The notes below the pieces were generated by a model, which was given only the letters and a program-made list of their open reading frames with translations, had not been told where the DNA came from and searched no databases. Both the position numbers and the translations under genes were made by a program. Shown one piece after another: positions 1 to 8,684 of a stretch of DNA of 39,060 nt; the stretch's first letter is position 1; each line of letters starts with the position of its first letter. This DNA is from Prolixibacteraceae bacterium UBA6162 (GTDB lineage: Bacteria; Bacteroidota; Bacteroidia; Bacteroidales; Prolixibacteraceae). The DNA lies in the NCBI GenBank assembly GCA_002428215.1, contig DIUI01000118.1, positions 1-39,060 of the forward strand, written 5' to 3'.

Positions 1-962
1 AGCAAAATGCAGCTGGGATATTTCCAGGTAATGGCCGATCCGGTCTCGACCTGTGTCCATGATATCTTGGAGGATTCGCCGCGGCATACACCCCGTTTGG
101 TAACAAAGTTGTAAATACCTCCCTTGCCATTCTTGTCGCCGGGATACCAGTTTTGAACGGTACTATATTTTACTTCAGAACGATCGAGTGCTATGATTTC
201 GACCACCGCAGCATGAAGCTGATTTTCATCGCGCATCGGAGCGGTGCAACCTTCCAGGTAACTAACGTAACTGTCGTCGTCGGCTACAATAAGGGTACGC
301 TCAAACTGTCCGGTATTGGCAGCGTTGATACGGAAATAGGTCGACAACTCCATCGGACACCTTACCCCTTTGGGTATATAGCAAAAAGAGCCGTCGCTGA
401 ATACTGCCGAATTGAGGGCTGCAAAGTAGTTGTCGGTAACAGGCACTGCCTGTCCGAGATATTTACGCACCAGATCGGGATGCTCCTGAACCGCCTCACT
501 GAAGGAGCAGAAAATGATGCCCTTTTCGGCAAGTGTCTCCTTAAAAGTAGTCTTAACCGAAACGCTGTCGATAACAGCATCTACTGCAACACCGGCCAAA
601 TGCTTTTGTTCCTCGAGTGGGATGCCCAATTTATTAAAAGTTTCGATCAATTCGGGATCTACCTCATCGAGACTGGCATACTTGGGTTGCGATTTGGGCG
701 CAGCATAGTAGCTGATGGACTGAAAGTCGATGGGTGGAATCTTCAGGTAAGCCCAATCGGGCATATCCATCTGAAGCCATTTACGGTATGCATTAAGCCT
801 GAATTCAAGCATAAATTCGGGCTCATTCTTTTTTGCAGAGATGAGCCGTACTACATCTTCATTAAGACCTTTGTCGATAACGTCGGTTTCGATATCGGAA
901 AAAAATCCATATTGATAATCACGTTGAGTTACTTCCTGTAACAATTTATCTTGCTCTTCCAT
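1..962 (-). CDS. sufB: Fe-S cluster assembly protein SufB, 3' part outside window
   Basis: SufB is the scaffold subunit of the SufBCD complex, which builds Fe-S clusters in the cytoplasm. Translating the minus strand from the ATG at 962-960 gives 320 open codons running off the window edge. The product starts [20 protein letters not shown]. Further on it contains stretches typical of Suf[21 protein letters not shown] near residues 193-212, the YLEGCTAP segment, and the [20 protein letters not shown] region. SufB proteins are about 480 residues, so roughly the last third is missing. sufC and sufD are expected further left but cannot be seen. The gene diverges from thiL across a 134-base gap and has its own -7 box. 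A long open frame on the opposite strand (153-941) is only its shadow. Confidence 0.96.
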   Translation of the reverse strand, partial: MEEQDKLLQEVTQRDYQYGFFSDIETDVIDKGLNEDVVRLISAKKNEPEFMLEFRLNAYRKWLQMDMPDWAYLKIPPIDFQSISYYAAPKSQPKYASLDEVDPELIETFNKLGIPLEEQKHLAGVAVDAVIDSVSVKTTFKETLAEKGIIFCSFSEAVQEHPDLVRKYLGQAVPVTDNYFAALNSAVFSDGSFCYIPKGVRCPMELSTYFRINAANTGQFERTLIVADDDSYVSYLEGCTAPMRDENQLHAAVVEIIALDRSEVKYSTVQNWYPGDKNGKGGIYNFVTKRGVCRGESSKISWTQVETGSAITWKYPSCIL

Positions 963-1019
963 CGGTATATCTGTTAAAGAATTCGTACCTCAGGTTTAAA
1001 CAACCCGCTTGGTAATTGG

Positions 1020-1051
1020 TTTGCAAAGATAGAAAAATAAGGATACTTTTG
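1020..1051 (+). promoter_or_regulatory. Bacteroidota promoter for thiL
   Basis: TTTG at 1020-1023 and TACTTTTG at 1044-1051 are separated by 20 bases, an exact fit to the TTTG-N19/20-TAnnTTTG promoter of the phylum. Transcription should start near 1056, about 40 bases before the thiL ATG. Confidence 0.7.
1024..1031 (-). promoter_or_regulatory. Bacteroidota -7 element for sufB
   Basis: Read on the minus strand the sequence is TATCTTTG, an exact match to the TAnnTTTG -7 element of Bacteroidota housekeeping promoters. It lies about 60 bases before the sufB ATG. No good -33 TTTG is seen at the expected distance. It directly abuts the -33 box of the divergent thiL promoter. Confidence 0.6.
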
Positions 1052-1096
1052 CCTTAATCCCGCTACAATAAAATACCTTTTTATCTTTTATATAAC

Positions 1097-2146
1097 ATGT
1101 CGCATCAAACGGAAAAAAAGTCGATTGGAACGTTGGGTGAATTTGGGCTTATTGAGCACCTCACCCGAAATATTACACTCAGGCAGCCCAGTTCCATCAA
1201 AGGTGTGGGCGACGATGCAGCAGTATTGAGCTTTGGGGGCGATTCGGTAGTGGTAACCACCGATTTACTGACAGAGGGTATTCATTTTAACCTTATGTAT
1301 GTGCCATTAAAACACCTTGGATATAAGGCTGTGGTGGTAAACCTCTCCGACGTTTATGCTATGAACGCTATCCCAAGACAGATTACTGTCAGTATTGCAT
1401 TATCAAAGCGGTTCGACCTCGAAGCGGTAGAACAGCTTTACGAGGGGATCCATCAGGCGTGCCAACATTATGGGGTTGATCTGGTAGGAGGAGATACCAC
1501 TTCGTCGCTTACCGGACTTACCATAAGCATTACGGCTTTGGGTTCGGCACCTGCCAAATCGCTGGTTTACCGTTCGGGAGCCAAAGCCAATGATTTACTA
1601 TGCGTAACCGGCGACCTGGGGGGGGCTTATATGGGGCTACAGCTGCTTGAACGCGAAAACAGAGTTTTCACAGCCAATCCTTCGGCGCAGCCACAACTGG
1701 CAGGCTACGACTACATCCTGCAACGGCAACTGAGGCCCGAGGCCCGACGCGATATGGTTGAGGCATTTAATAAAATGGGCATACAACCCACCTCTATGAT
1801 TGACATCTCCGATGGTCTTTCATCAGAAATCATGCATTTGTGCAAAAATTCAGGAGTTGGGTGTCATCTGTACGAAGAGAAAATTCCATACCACAACGAA
1901 ACCCGTCGGCTGGCTGAAGAGTTCAGCATTAATCCGATTGTGGCTGCATTGAATGGCGGAGAGGATTACGAGTTGCTTTTTACAGCCGACCTTGCGGACT
2001 TCGACAAGATTAAAAATGACCCCGATATTTCCATTATCGGACATATTACAGAGGCAGCACAAGGCACCCTGCTCATTACGGGTGGGGGAAGTGCGATTCC
2101 ACTCACTGCTCAGGGTTGGAATCCCATTGAATCACACCAGGAATAA
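1097..2146 (+). CDS. thiL: Thiamine-monophosphate kinase
   Basis: ThiL phosphorylates thiamine monophosphate to the active cofactor thiamine diphosphate using ATP, the last step of thiamine biosynthesis, in the cytoplasm. The 349-residue product has the family landmarks in order: GVGDDAAVL near residues 36-44 (Mg-ATP site), TTDLLTEGIHF, the YKAVVVNLSDVYAM helix, VGGDTTSS, IDISDGLSSE near residue 236, and NGGEDYELLF near 287. Length fits the family (about 320-350). The ATG start is chosen because a consensus promoter lies 45 bases upstream. It ends 5 bases before the convergent lpxA stop, with no obvious terminator between them. No other thiamine genes are in the window. Confidence 0.96.
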   Translation: MSHQTEKKSIGTLGEFGLIEHLTRNITLRQPSSIKGVGDDAAVLSFGGDSVVVTTDLLTEGIHFNLMYVPLKHLGYKAVVVNLSDVYAMNAIPRQITVSIALSKRFDLEAVEQLYEGIHQACQHYGVDLVGGDTTSSLTGLTISITALGSAPAKSLVYRSGAKANDLLCVTGDLGGAYMGLQLLERENRVFTANPSAQPQLAGYDYILQRQLRPEARRDMVEAFNKMGIQPTSMIDISDGLSSEIMHLCKNSGVGCHLYEEKIPYHNETRRLAEEFSINPIVAALNGGEDYELLFTADLADFDKIKNDPDISIIGHITEAAQGTLLITGGGSAIPLTAQGWNPIESHQE

Positions 2147-2151
2147 GGAGA

Positions 2152-2949
2152 CTAATCTTCGTCGGTACTCCCAACCACTCCTCCGCGGATGATACCCCGT
2201 TTAGAACCTTTGATGAAGTTAATGATTTCGTCGCGCTCGGGTGATGCCGGCATTTCAGCTTCTATGGTGGCAATGGCCTGAGATGTATTCAGATTGCTTT
2301 GGTAAATATAACGGTAGATGTCGTGAATTTCCTGCACTTTTTCGGGCGACATGTTCCGGCGGCGCAGCCCAATGGAATTGATACCAACATAAGAGATGGG
2401 CTCCCTTCCGGCCTTAACATAGGGGGGAACATCTTTGCGTACAAGCGAACCACCGGCAATCATTACATGTGCCCCAATCCTTACAAATTGATGCACAGCA
2501 ACCATCCCTGCAAGTATGGCGAAATCATTGACGACCACTTCGCCGGCAAGCTGTGTATTGTTGACCAGAATAACGTTGTTTCCTACTTCACAGTCATGCG
2601 CTACATGAACATAAGCCATAAGCAGACAGTTGTTTCCGACAGTAGTTTTGCCACGGGCTGCTGTGCCACGGTTTACGGTAACACATTCGCGCACAGTGGT
2701 GTTGTCGCCAATCTCGGCCGTTGAATATTCGCCCCTGAATTTAAGATCCTGAGGCACGGCCCCTATTACAGCCCCCGGGAAGATGGTGCATTTTTTCCCG
2801 ACACGGCTACCAGCCAGAAGGGTGGCGTTCGACATAATATGGGTACCATCGCCGACAACCACATCCTTTTCGATGGTAACAAAGGGATCGATGGTGACAT
2901 CGTTTCCGATTGTGGCTTCGGGGTGTATATATGCTAATGAATGGATCAT
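2152..2949 (-). CDS. lpxA: UDP-N-acetylglucosamine acyltransferase LpxA
   Basis: LpxA transfers a 3-hydroxyacyl chain from acyl carrier protein to UDP-GlcNAc, the first step of lipid A synthesis, as a cytoplasmic trimer. The 265-residue protein shows a left-handed beta-helix of hexapeptide repeats (for example ATIGNDVTIDPFVTI at residues 12-26) and the catalytic motif HVAHDC, with His118 matching the E. coli catalytic histidine. A C-terminal helical part starts near residue 185. The length is normal. It is the last gene of the HD-lpxD-lpxC/fabZ-lpxA operon, 19 bases after lpxC/fabZ. Confidence 0.97.
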   Translation of the reverse strand: MIHSLAYIHPEATIGNDVTIDPFVTIEKDVVVGDGTHIMSNATLLAGSRVGKKCTIFPGAVIGAVPQDLKFRGEYSTAEIGDNTTVRECVTVNRGTAARGKTTVGNNCLLMAYVHVAHDCEVGNNVILVNNTQLAGEVVVNDFAILAGMVAVHQFVRIGAHVMIAGGSLVRKDVPPYVKAGREPISYVGINSIGLRRRNMSPEKVQEIHDIYRYIYQSNLNTSQAIATIEAEMPASPERDEIINFIKGSKRGIIRGGVVGSTDED

Positions 2950-2968
2950 ATGATTCTATCTTTATAAG

Positions 2969-4354
2969 TTAATCGTTGTTCTTCACAAGTTGTGCCATAA
3001 ATTCACCTTCGGCGACCACTTTATCGCCTACATAGGTGGTTCCCTGCATAACTGCTATTCCACGCCGAATGGGTGCTGTGAGTTCCAACTTGAAGATGAG
3101 CGTATCTCCGGGAACCACTTTGCGCCGGAAACGGACATTATCGACCCGGATGAAGTAGGTGGAATAGGAGCCCTCGAGCTGATTCAGCACAAGAAGACCA
3201 CCGGTTTGTGCCATAGCTTCGATAAGCAGAACGCCGGGCATAACCGGTTCTGATGGGAAATGGCCCTGAAAAAAAGGTTCATTGAGCGTAACATTTTTAA
3301 TCCCGACTATAAGGGTATCCGTCATAGAGATAACCTTGTCGACCAAAAGAAAGGGAAAACGATGTGGCAGCAGCTGACTGATGCGATTTATATCGAGAAG
3401 CGGCTCGGCATTTGGATCGTAGTATGGAGCAGCACTCTGCTGGCGCAACAACTCCTTTTTAAGCAACCGAGCCATGGCGGTATTTGCCTGATGACCGGGT
3501 CGGGTTGCAATAACCCGTCCCTTAATGTGACGGCCCACCAAAGCCAGATCACCTATTACGTCGAGCAGTTTATGCCGCGCAGGTTCATTATCGAAGTGCA
3601 GCTCGAGGTTATTTAAGATACCTTGAGATTTAACCGCAACGTGCTCATGGTTGAAAAGGTCGGCTAAACGATCGAGTTCCTCTTGCGAAATATCACGGTC
3701 AACAATTACTATGGCACTGTCGAGGTCTCCCCCTTTCACCAGGTTATGCTTCCTCAGAAATTCAATCTCGTGCAGAAAAACAAAGGTGCGACAGTTGGCA
3801 ATTTCTGTTTTGAAGTCGGCGATAGAGTTAAGGGTGGCAAACTGATTGTTCAACACCCTGGAATTAAATGAAATCAAAACATTTACAGAGAATTCGCTGT
3901 CGGGGAGCAACACCAGTTCAGAACCGGTTTCGGGATTCTTATAGACAATTTTATCTTTTACCTCGAAATATTCGCGATCGGCATTCTGCTCTACAATCCC
4001 TGTTTTTTCTATGGCCTCTACATAGGCACTGGCACTTCCATTGAGAATAGGTGCTTCTTCGTTGTCGATTTCGATCAACACATTATCGAGCCCCATGCCC
4101 ACAAGCGCAGCCAGGGCATGCTCTATGGTTCCAACCCGTGCTCCATTTTTTTCGAGCAGAGTACCTCTTGAGGTATCGATCACCAAATCGGCGTCGGCTT
4201 CAATAATAGGAGAACCTTCGAGATCGGTTCGCTTAAACCTGAATCCATGATTTTCGGGAGCTGGGTGAAACGACATATTTACCAGCACTCCGGTATGCAA
4301 ACCCTTTCCAGAGATGGTAAACGAACCGGCTAATGTAGCTTGCTTAACTGCCAT
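2969..4354 (-). CDS. lpxC/fabZ: Bifunctional LpxC deacetylase / FabZ dehydratase
   Basis: This is a natural fusion of two cytoplasmic enzymes. Residues 1 to about 305 are LpxC, the zinc deacetylase that commits UDP-acyl-GlcNAc to lipid A. Zinc ligands His79, His261 and Asp265 are present, together with catalytic Glu78 and His288 (in the PGHQ segment). Residues from about 318 to 461 are FabZ, 3-hydroxyacyl-ACP dehydratase, with the catalytic His365 in GHFP and Glu379 in EAMAQ. The joined form is well known in Bacteroidota and is a lineage marker, not an artefact. It starts 6 bases after lpxD stops. The fusion links the deacetylase to the enzyme that competes for the same hydroxyacyl-ACP pool. 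Confidence 0.97.
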   Translation of the reverse strand: MAVKQATLAGSFTISGKGLHTGVLVNMSFHPAPENHGFRFKRTDLEGSPIIEADADLVIDTSRGTLLEKNGARVGTIEHALAALVGMGLDNVLIEIDNEEAPILNGSASAYVEAIEKTGIVEQNADREYFEVKDKIVYKNPETGSELVLLPDSEFSVNVLISFNSRVLNNQFATLNSIADFKTEIANCRTFVFLHEIEFLRKHNLVKGGDLDSAIVIVDRDISQEELDRLADLFNHEHVAVKSQGILNNLELHFDNEPARHKLLDVIGDLALVGRHIKGRVIATRPGHQANTAMARLLKKELLRQQSAAPYYDPNAEPLLDINRISQLLPHRFPFLLVDKVISMTDTLIVGIKNVTLNEPFFQGHFPSEPVMPGVLLIEAMAQTGGLLVLNQLEGSYSTYFIRVDNVRFRRKVVPGDTLIFKLELTAPIRRGIAVMQGTTYVGDKVVAEGEFMAQLVKNND

Positions 4355-4360
4355 AAGTAT

Positions 4361-5416
4361 TTATTGAGATAATTGATCGATTTGTGAACGCAGGGCCTTT
4401 ACCTCTTGCTGAAGGGTGATAACCTCCTGGCGCATTTGGGGCAGGTTACGGAACACTGAGTAAGTTTTAACCGCATGCTTGATTTCCATGACAGGCGAAC
4501 CCATAACAATCTGGTTGCCTTTGAGATCTTTGGTAATACCCGACTGGGCGCCAATCTGCACATGGTCGCCTATAGTAAGGTGTCCGGCAAAACCAACCTG
4601 CCCGGCAAATTTGCAATATTTACCAATTTTGGTCGTTCCGGCCAGACCAGTCTGAGCCGCCATAACGGTATGTGCTCCCACTTCGCAATTGTGGGCAATC
4701 TGTATTTGGTTATCGAGCTTAACACCTGTACGTATTATGGTCGACCCCATAGTTCCGCAATCGATGGTGGTATTTGCACCGATTTCGACAAGGTCTTCCA
4801 GTATAACATTGCCAATTTGAGGGATCTTTTTGTAGCTTCCATCTTCAAGGGGAGCAAATCCGAAACCATCGGACCCGATTACTGCACCGGAGTGGAGAAT
4901 ACAACCGGCACCAACAATGGAGTCGGGATAGATCTTAACCCCCGAATAGAGTATAGTATCATTTCCAATGGATGAGTTATCGCCGATAAAGGTATGGGGA
5001 TAAATTTTAACCCCGGTACCTATGGTTACATTTTTCCCGATGTAAGCAAAAGCTCCAACCCAGCAATCTTTGCCCACAGAAGCAGTTTCGTGCACAAAAG
5101 AGGGTTGCTCTATACCGGTCCTGAGTCGTTCGCGGGCAGCCACATACATTTCGAGGAGAGCAGCAAATGCATTGTAGGCATCGTCGACCCGTATAAGGGT
5201 GGCACTCACAGGCTCCTTTGGGGCGAACTCACGGTTAACCAGCACTACCGAAGCTTCTGAGCTATAAAGGTGATGCTCATATTTCATATTGGAGAGGAAG
5301 GCAAGTGCACCCGGTTTTCCCTCTTCAATTTTGGTGACAGTATTCACCTTAATGTTGGCATTTCCATCAATATCACCCTTCAAAAACCGGGCTATCTCCA
5401 GGGCAGTAAATTCCAT
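4361..5416 (-). CDS. lpxD: UDP-3-O-acylglucosamine N-acyltransferase LpxD
   Basis: LpxD adds the second hydroxyacyl chain to the deacetylated UDP-acylglucosamine, the third step of lipid A synthesis. The 351-residue protein begins with the uridine-binding domain (residues 1 to about 100, with [20 protein letters not shown]). It then has a long hexapeptide-repeat beta-helix and the catalytic segment [12 protein letters not shown]. The C-terminal helix ([20 protein letters not shown]) is predicted to form a coiled coil, as in other LpxD trimers. It follows the HD gene by 12 bases and precedes lpxC/fabZ by 6, so co-transcription is very likely. Confidence 0.97.
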   Translation of the reverse strand: MEFTALEIARFLKGDIDGNANIKVNTVTKIEEGKPGALAFLSNMKYEHHLYSSEASVVLVNREFAPKEPVSATLIRVDDAYNAFAALLEMYVAARERLRTGIEQPSFVHETASVGKDCWVGAFAYIGKNVTIGTGVKIYPHTFIGDNSSIGNDTILYSGVKIYPDSIVGAGCILHSGAVIGSDGFGFAPLEDGSYKKIPQIGNVILEDLVEIGANTTIDCGTMGSTIIRTGVKLDNQIQIAHNCEVGAHTVMAAQTGLAGTTKIGKYCKFAGQVGFAGHLTIGDHVQIGAQSGITKDLKGNQIVMGSPVMEIKHAVKTYSVFRNLPQMRQEVITLQQEVKALRSQIDQLSQ

Positions 5417-5428
5417 CGGACCTATATT

Positions 5429-6706
5429 TTAGCGTGCAAAAATAGAGTTAAATTGGCTAACCCGCAATTCTTTCGGGTAAGCGATAAAAAATTTCCTGAC
5501 CTTACGCGTAAGGACGGCCAGATCGATATCGGAGGCCGCGTGTACATCGCGAATCCCCAATTGCTTATCGAGCACCTTAATACTGTCTGTTAGTCCGTCG
5601 TAGGCGTTATTTGTTACCTCGTGGGTCGAAAAAAAATATTGTGCATCGTCGGGTGACACTCCAAAATGATTACATATCAATCCACTAAGCTCATTTATCT
5701 GATCATCGGAAGGTGGATGGGCAACTATTTCGGCGTGGAACAACCGTCGGCCAATCAGGCACCCCGACAAATAAGAAAGTACCGGATCGCTGTGCATCTG
5801 CCAGGCCTTGACCGAACCAAGAATATCGGTATCGTCGAGTTCAACAAAATGATGTAATAATTTTTCGGGTTCGAGCCATGCGACCTGTCCGTTCAGAAAA
5901 GGCAGCAGTGAGGGAGATGCAAAAAGTTCGGTACCTGAAGCTGAGAGCTGGCTTGCCCTACGAAGAATATTAATTAGGAGCGCATCGGCTGCCAGCACTG
6001 TTTTGTGGAGATACACCTGCCAATACATTAACCGCCTGGCAATCAAAAACTTTTCGATCGAATAGACAGCTTTAGCCTCCACTACCAGCTCATCGTTTTC
6101 AATTTCGAGCATTTTAATAATTCGGTCAACACCGATCACCCCTTCAGCAACCCCTGTAAAAAAACTATCGCGGGTAAGGTAGTCCAGCCGATCCATATCG
6201 AGCTGTCCGCTAACCATCTGGTGGAGAAATCTTTTGGGATAGTCGCCCCGGAAAATCGAAATTGCCATGGTAAGTTGCTGTTGTTGCTCAACATTCAACG
6301 CCTCCATAAGCAGCATAGAGATTTGCTCGTGCCCCATTGGCATAAGCGTATGTTCGAGTGCGTGAGAAAACGGCCCATGACCGATATCGTGCAAAACGAT
6401 GGCAATTGCAGCTGCATCGGCCTCTTCATCAGAAATAATATGGCCTTTCAAACGCAGACTTTCAATGGCCTGCCTCATAAGGTGGAGTGCTCCGAGGGCA
6501 TGTTCAAAACGGGTATGGTTGGCTCCCGGATAAACCAAAAACGACAGGCCAAGCTGTTTAATTCGCCGGAGGCGCTGCATCCAGGGGTGTTCTATAAGAT
6601 CAAAGACCAGTGGTGACCGAATACTGATAAGTCCGTAAACCGGATCATTGATGATTTTCTTCTTGTTACGAGGATGTTCCAAAACCGATACACATGAATA
6701 ATGCAC
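5429..6706 (-). CDS. HD-domain phosphohydrolase (YdhJ/dGTPase-like)
   Basis: A cytoplasmic metal-dependent HD-superfamily protein of about 420 residues. The metal-binding set is visible: RFEHALGALHLM near residues 66-77 (first His), IVLHDIGHGPFSHALE near 105-120 (the HD pair), and a DMDRLDYLTRDS segment near 170-181 (last Asp). It resembles the deoxynucleoside-triphosphate triphosphohydrolase-like proteins that sit upstream of lpxD in many Bacteroidota; the substrate is not known. The start is uncertain. The coordinate given is a GTG, but a -7 box at 6711-6718 would place the transcript start close to that codon, so an in-frame TTG at 6682 (LEHPRNKKK) may be the real start. Conservation begins around residue 17, which either start keeps. 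Confidence 0.88.
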   Translation of the reverse strand: MHYSCVSVLEHPRNKKKIINDPVYGLISIRSPLVFDLIEHPWMQRLRRIKQLGLSFLVYPGANHTRFEHALGALHLMRQAIESLRLKGHIISDEEADAAAIAIVLHDIGHGPFSHALEHTLMPMGHEQISMLLMEALNVEQQQQLTMAISIFRGDYPKRFLHQMVSGQLDMDRLDYLTRDSFFTGVAEGVIGVDRIIKMLEIENDELVVEAKAVYSIEKFLIARRLMYWQVYLHKTVLAADALLINILRRASQLSASGTELFASPSLLPFLNGQVAWLEPEKLLHHFVELDDTDILGSVKAWQMHSDPVLSYLSGCLIGRRLFHAEIVAHPPSDDQINELSGLICNHFGVSPDDAQYFFSTHEVTNNAYDGLTDSIKVLDKQLGIRDVHAASDIDLAVLTRKVRKFFIAYPKELRVSQFNSIFAR

Positions 6707-6710
6707 CAGG

Positions 6711-6718
6711 CAAAGGTA
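6711..6718 (-). promoter_or_regulatory. Possible -7 element for the HD-lpxD-lpxC/fabZ-lpxA operon
   Basis: The minus strand reads TACCTTTG, matching TAnnTTTG. A TTTG upstream (6733-6736) is only 14 bases away, too close for a normal -33 box, so only the -7 half is convincing. It overlaps the region just before the annotated GTG start and makes a later start plausible. Confidence 0.45.
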
Positions 6719-6797
6719 AGAAAGTTTAATCTCAAATTATGGATGCTAACTATCAATGATTTATCGGTGGGATTAGGAGTTATTAAGGATTTTTTAT

Positions 6798-6805
6798 TAT
6801 TTTTG
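6798..6805 (+). promoter_or_regulatory. Possible -7 element for rimP-nusA-infB
   Basis: TATTTTTG matches TAnnTTTG exactly. The -33 position has no clear TTTG. A start near 6811 would give a leader of about 55 bases that includes the hairpin at 6832-6851. Confidence 0.45.
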
Positions 6806-6831
6806 TGCCGCATTTTGAGGAAACCTTGAGG

Positions 6832-6851
6832 TAGGGGGCTGAAGTCCCCTA
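6832..6851 (+). promoter_or_regulatory. Hairpin in the rimP leader
   Basis: TAGGGG at 6832-6837 pairs perfectly with CCCCTA at 6846-6851 around an 8-base loop, and is followed by ATTTTG. It lies 15 bases before the preferred rimP ATG. Hairpins just upstream of rimP operons occur in several phyla; whether this one regulates (attenuation, NusA or RimP feedback) is inference. Confidence 0.45.
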
Positions 6852-6865
6852 TTTTGTTAGAGCTA

Positions 6866-7330
6866 ATGATTGATAAAGGGCGTATAGCAGAGTTGGTAGG
6901 CGAGAAACTGGATGAAAATCTGTTTCTGGTCGATATCAGTGTGAGTGCCGGGAATGCCATTCACATTGAGATTGACAGTCTTGCAAGACTTACCATCGAC
7001 GAATGTGTGGCGATTAGCCGGCATATTGAAAGTCAACTCGACCGCGACGCTGAAGATTTTGAATTGCAGGTTTCCTCACCGGGGGCAGATCAGCCTTTTA
7101 AGGTGGTCAAGCAGTACCGGAAGAATGTGGGACGTACACTGGAGGTAACCACCCAAAGCGGGGAGGTGCTCACAGGAAAACTGACTCAGGTGGGAGAATC
7201 TGAAATTACTGTCGAGATATCGGCTAAAGAGATTCCCGAAGGTGAGAAAAAGAAGCGTTGGGTAACCCGTGAGGTTACCCTTTTGTTTGATGAGATTAAG
7301 AAAGCAAGAGTTGTAATATCATTTAAATAA
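6866..7330 (+). CDS. rimP: Ribosome maturation factor RimP
   Basis: RimP helps mature the 30S ribosomal subunit in the cytoplasm. The 154-residue product begins MIDKGRIAELVGEKLDENL and carries the RimP N-domain motif VSSPGADQPF near residues 74-83. A C-terminal SH3-like beta domain covers about residues 86-154 (ending FDEIKKARVVISFK). The ATG at 6866 is preferred over the in-frame TTG at 6854 because it fits the usual protein start and leaves the leader hairpin intact. It is followed after 10 bases by nusA, the standard rimP-nusA-infB order. Confidence 0.94.
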   Translation: MIDKGRIAELVGEKLDENLFLVDISVSAGNAIHIEIDSLARLTIDECVAISRHIESQLDRDAEDFELQVSSPGADQPFKVVKQYRKNVGRTLEVTTQSGEVLTGKLTQVGESEITVEISAKEIPEGEKKKRWVTREVTLLFDEIKKARVVISFK

Positions 7331-7340
7331 ATCCGGAACC

Positions 7341-8576
7341 ATGGATAACATGAATCTGATAGATACCTTTTCTGAATTCAAGGAGTTAAAGAACATCGAC
7401 AGGGCCACTATGATGAGTGTTCTGGAGGATGCCTTCAGAAGCGTTCTGGTGCGTCAGTTTGGATCGGACGAGAACTTCGATATCATCATAAATGTCGACA
7501 AGGGAGACTTTGAAATTTGGCGCAACCGGGTGGTTGTTGAAGACGGTGAGCTTGAGGATCCTATGAAAGAGATCACCTTAACGGATGCCAAAAAGATTGA
7601 CGAAGATTATGAGGTAGGTGAAGATGTAACCGACGAGGTTAAATTCACCGATTTTGGAAGAAGGGCGATCTTGAACCTCAGACAAAGTCTGGCGGGAAAA
7701 ATCATGGAGCTCGAAAAGGATAATGTTTACACCAAATACAAAAAGAAGATTGGCGACATTGTAACCGGAGAGGTATATCAGGTATGGAAAAAGGAGACCC
7801 TGGTGCTCGACGACGAAGGCAATGAGTTGTTACTCCCCAAGGGAGAGCAGATTCCATCGGATTTTTTCCGCAAGGGAGACTCACTTCGGGCTGTGGTGGT
7901 TAAAGTAGACATGCGCAATAATGTTCCGGTAATTATATTATCGAGAACCTCGCCAATTTTCCTGGAGCGTTTGTTTGAGCTGGAGATTCCGGAAATTTTT
8001 GATGGCTTGATTACCATTAAAAAAATTGTAAGAAGTCCGGGGGAGCGCGCCAAAGTGGCTGTAGAGTCTTACGATGAGCGGATCGATCCGGTTGGTGCAT
8101 GCGTAGGGATGAAAGGATCGCGCATTCATGGAATTGTGCGTGAGTTGAGAAACGAAAACATCGATGTCATCAACTTCTCCCCCAACCTTCAACTGTTCAT
8201 TAAGCGGGCATTAAGTCCTGCCAAAATAAACTCGATCAAGATTAACGAAGCCGAAAAGAGTGCAGAAGTGTTTCTCCTGCCCACCGAAGTTTCGCTCGCC
8301 ATTGGTAAAGGAGGTTTAAATATCAAACTTGCCAGTCAGCTCACCGGTTACGAAATTGATGTCTTCCGCGATTCACCGGAGGATGACGAAGATGTGAATC
8401 TCGAAGAATTTACCGACGAAATTGAAGGATGGGTTATAGATGCACTGAAAGGAATCGGCTGCGATACCGCCAAAAGTGTTTTGGTGATGCCCCGTGCCGA
8501 TCTTATCAAGCGCACCGACCTCGAAGAGGAAACCATCGACGAAGTATTGCGTATTTTGAGGGCTGAATTTGATTAA
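7341..8576 (+). CDS. nusA: Transcription termination/antitermination protein NusA
   Basis: NusA binds RNA polymerase and nascent RNA to modulate pausing, termination and antitermination. The 411-residue protein has an N-terminal polymerase-binding domain (about 1-130) and an S1 domain starting at GDIVTGEVYQVWKKETLV. Two KH domains follow, with CVGMKGSRIHGIVREL near residues 253-268 and AIGKGGLNIKLASQLTG near 320-336, then an acidic tail region (SPEDDEDVNLEEF). The length suits forms lacking one or both of the acidic repeats found in gammaproteobacteria. A second ATG nine bases in (7350) could also serve. It is followed 108 bases later by infB. Confidence 0.96.
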   Translation: MDNMNLIDTFSEFKELKNIDRATMMSVLEDAFRSVLVRQFGSDENFDIIINVDKGDFEIWRNRVVVEDGELEDPMKEITLTDAKKIDEDYEVGEDVTDEVKFTDFGRRAILNLRQSLAGKIMELEKDNVYTKYKKKIGDIVTGEVYQVWKKETLVLDDEGNELLLPKGEQIPSDFFRKGDSLRAVVVKVDMRNNVPVIILSRTSPIFLERLFELEIPEIFDGLITIKKIVRSPGERAKVAVESYDERIDPVGACVGMKGSRIHGIVRELRNENIDVINFSPNLQLFIKRALSPAKINSIKINEAEKSAEVFLLPTEVSLAIGKGGLNIKLASQLTGYEIDVFRDSPEDDEDVNLEEFTDEIEGWVIDALKGIGCDTAKSVLVMPRADLIKRTDLEEETIDEVLRILRAEFD

Positions 8577-8684
8577 CAAGTTGATATAGCCGGATATTAA
8601 AGGTATAAGCAACAACGGAATAACAAAGCAATTCGGATTGATTATCAGCAACGACAGGCAAAAAGAAATAATTAAACACAATTT

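Noticed and set aside
153..941. A 262-residue open frame on the plus strand
   Set aside because: It lies opposite sufB, whose minus-strand product is clearly recognisable; the plus-strand product has no family features.
2969..4354. lpxC-fabZ fusion as a novelty
   Set aside because: This fusion is an established feature of Bacteroidota and is therefore expected.
2299..5260. Plus-strand open frames opposite lpxA, lpxC/fabZ and lpxD
   Set aside because: All overlap full-length genes with clear catalytic residues on the other strand.
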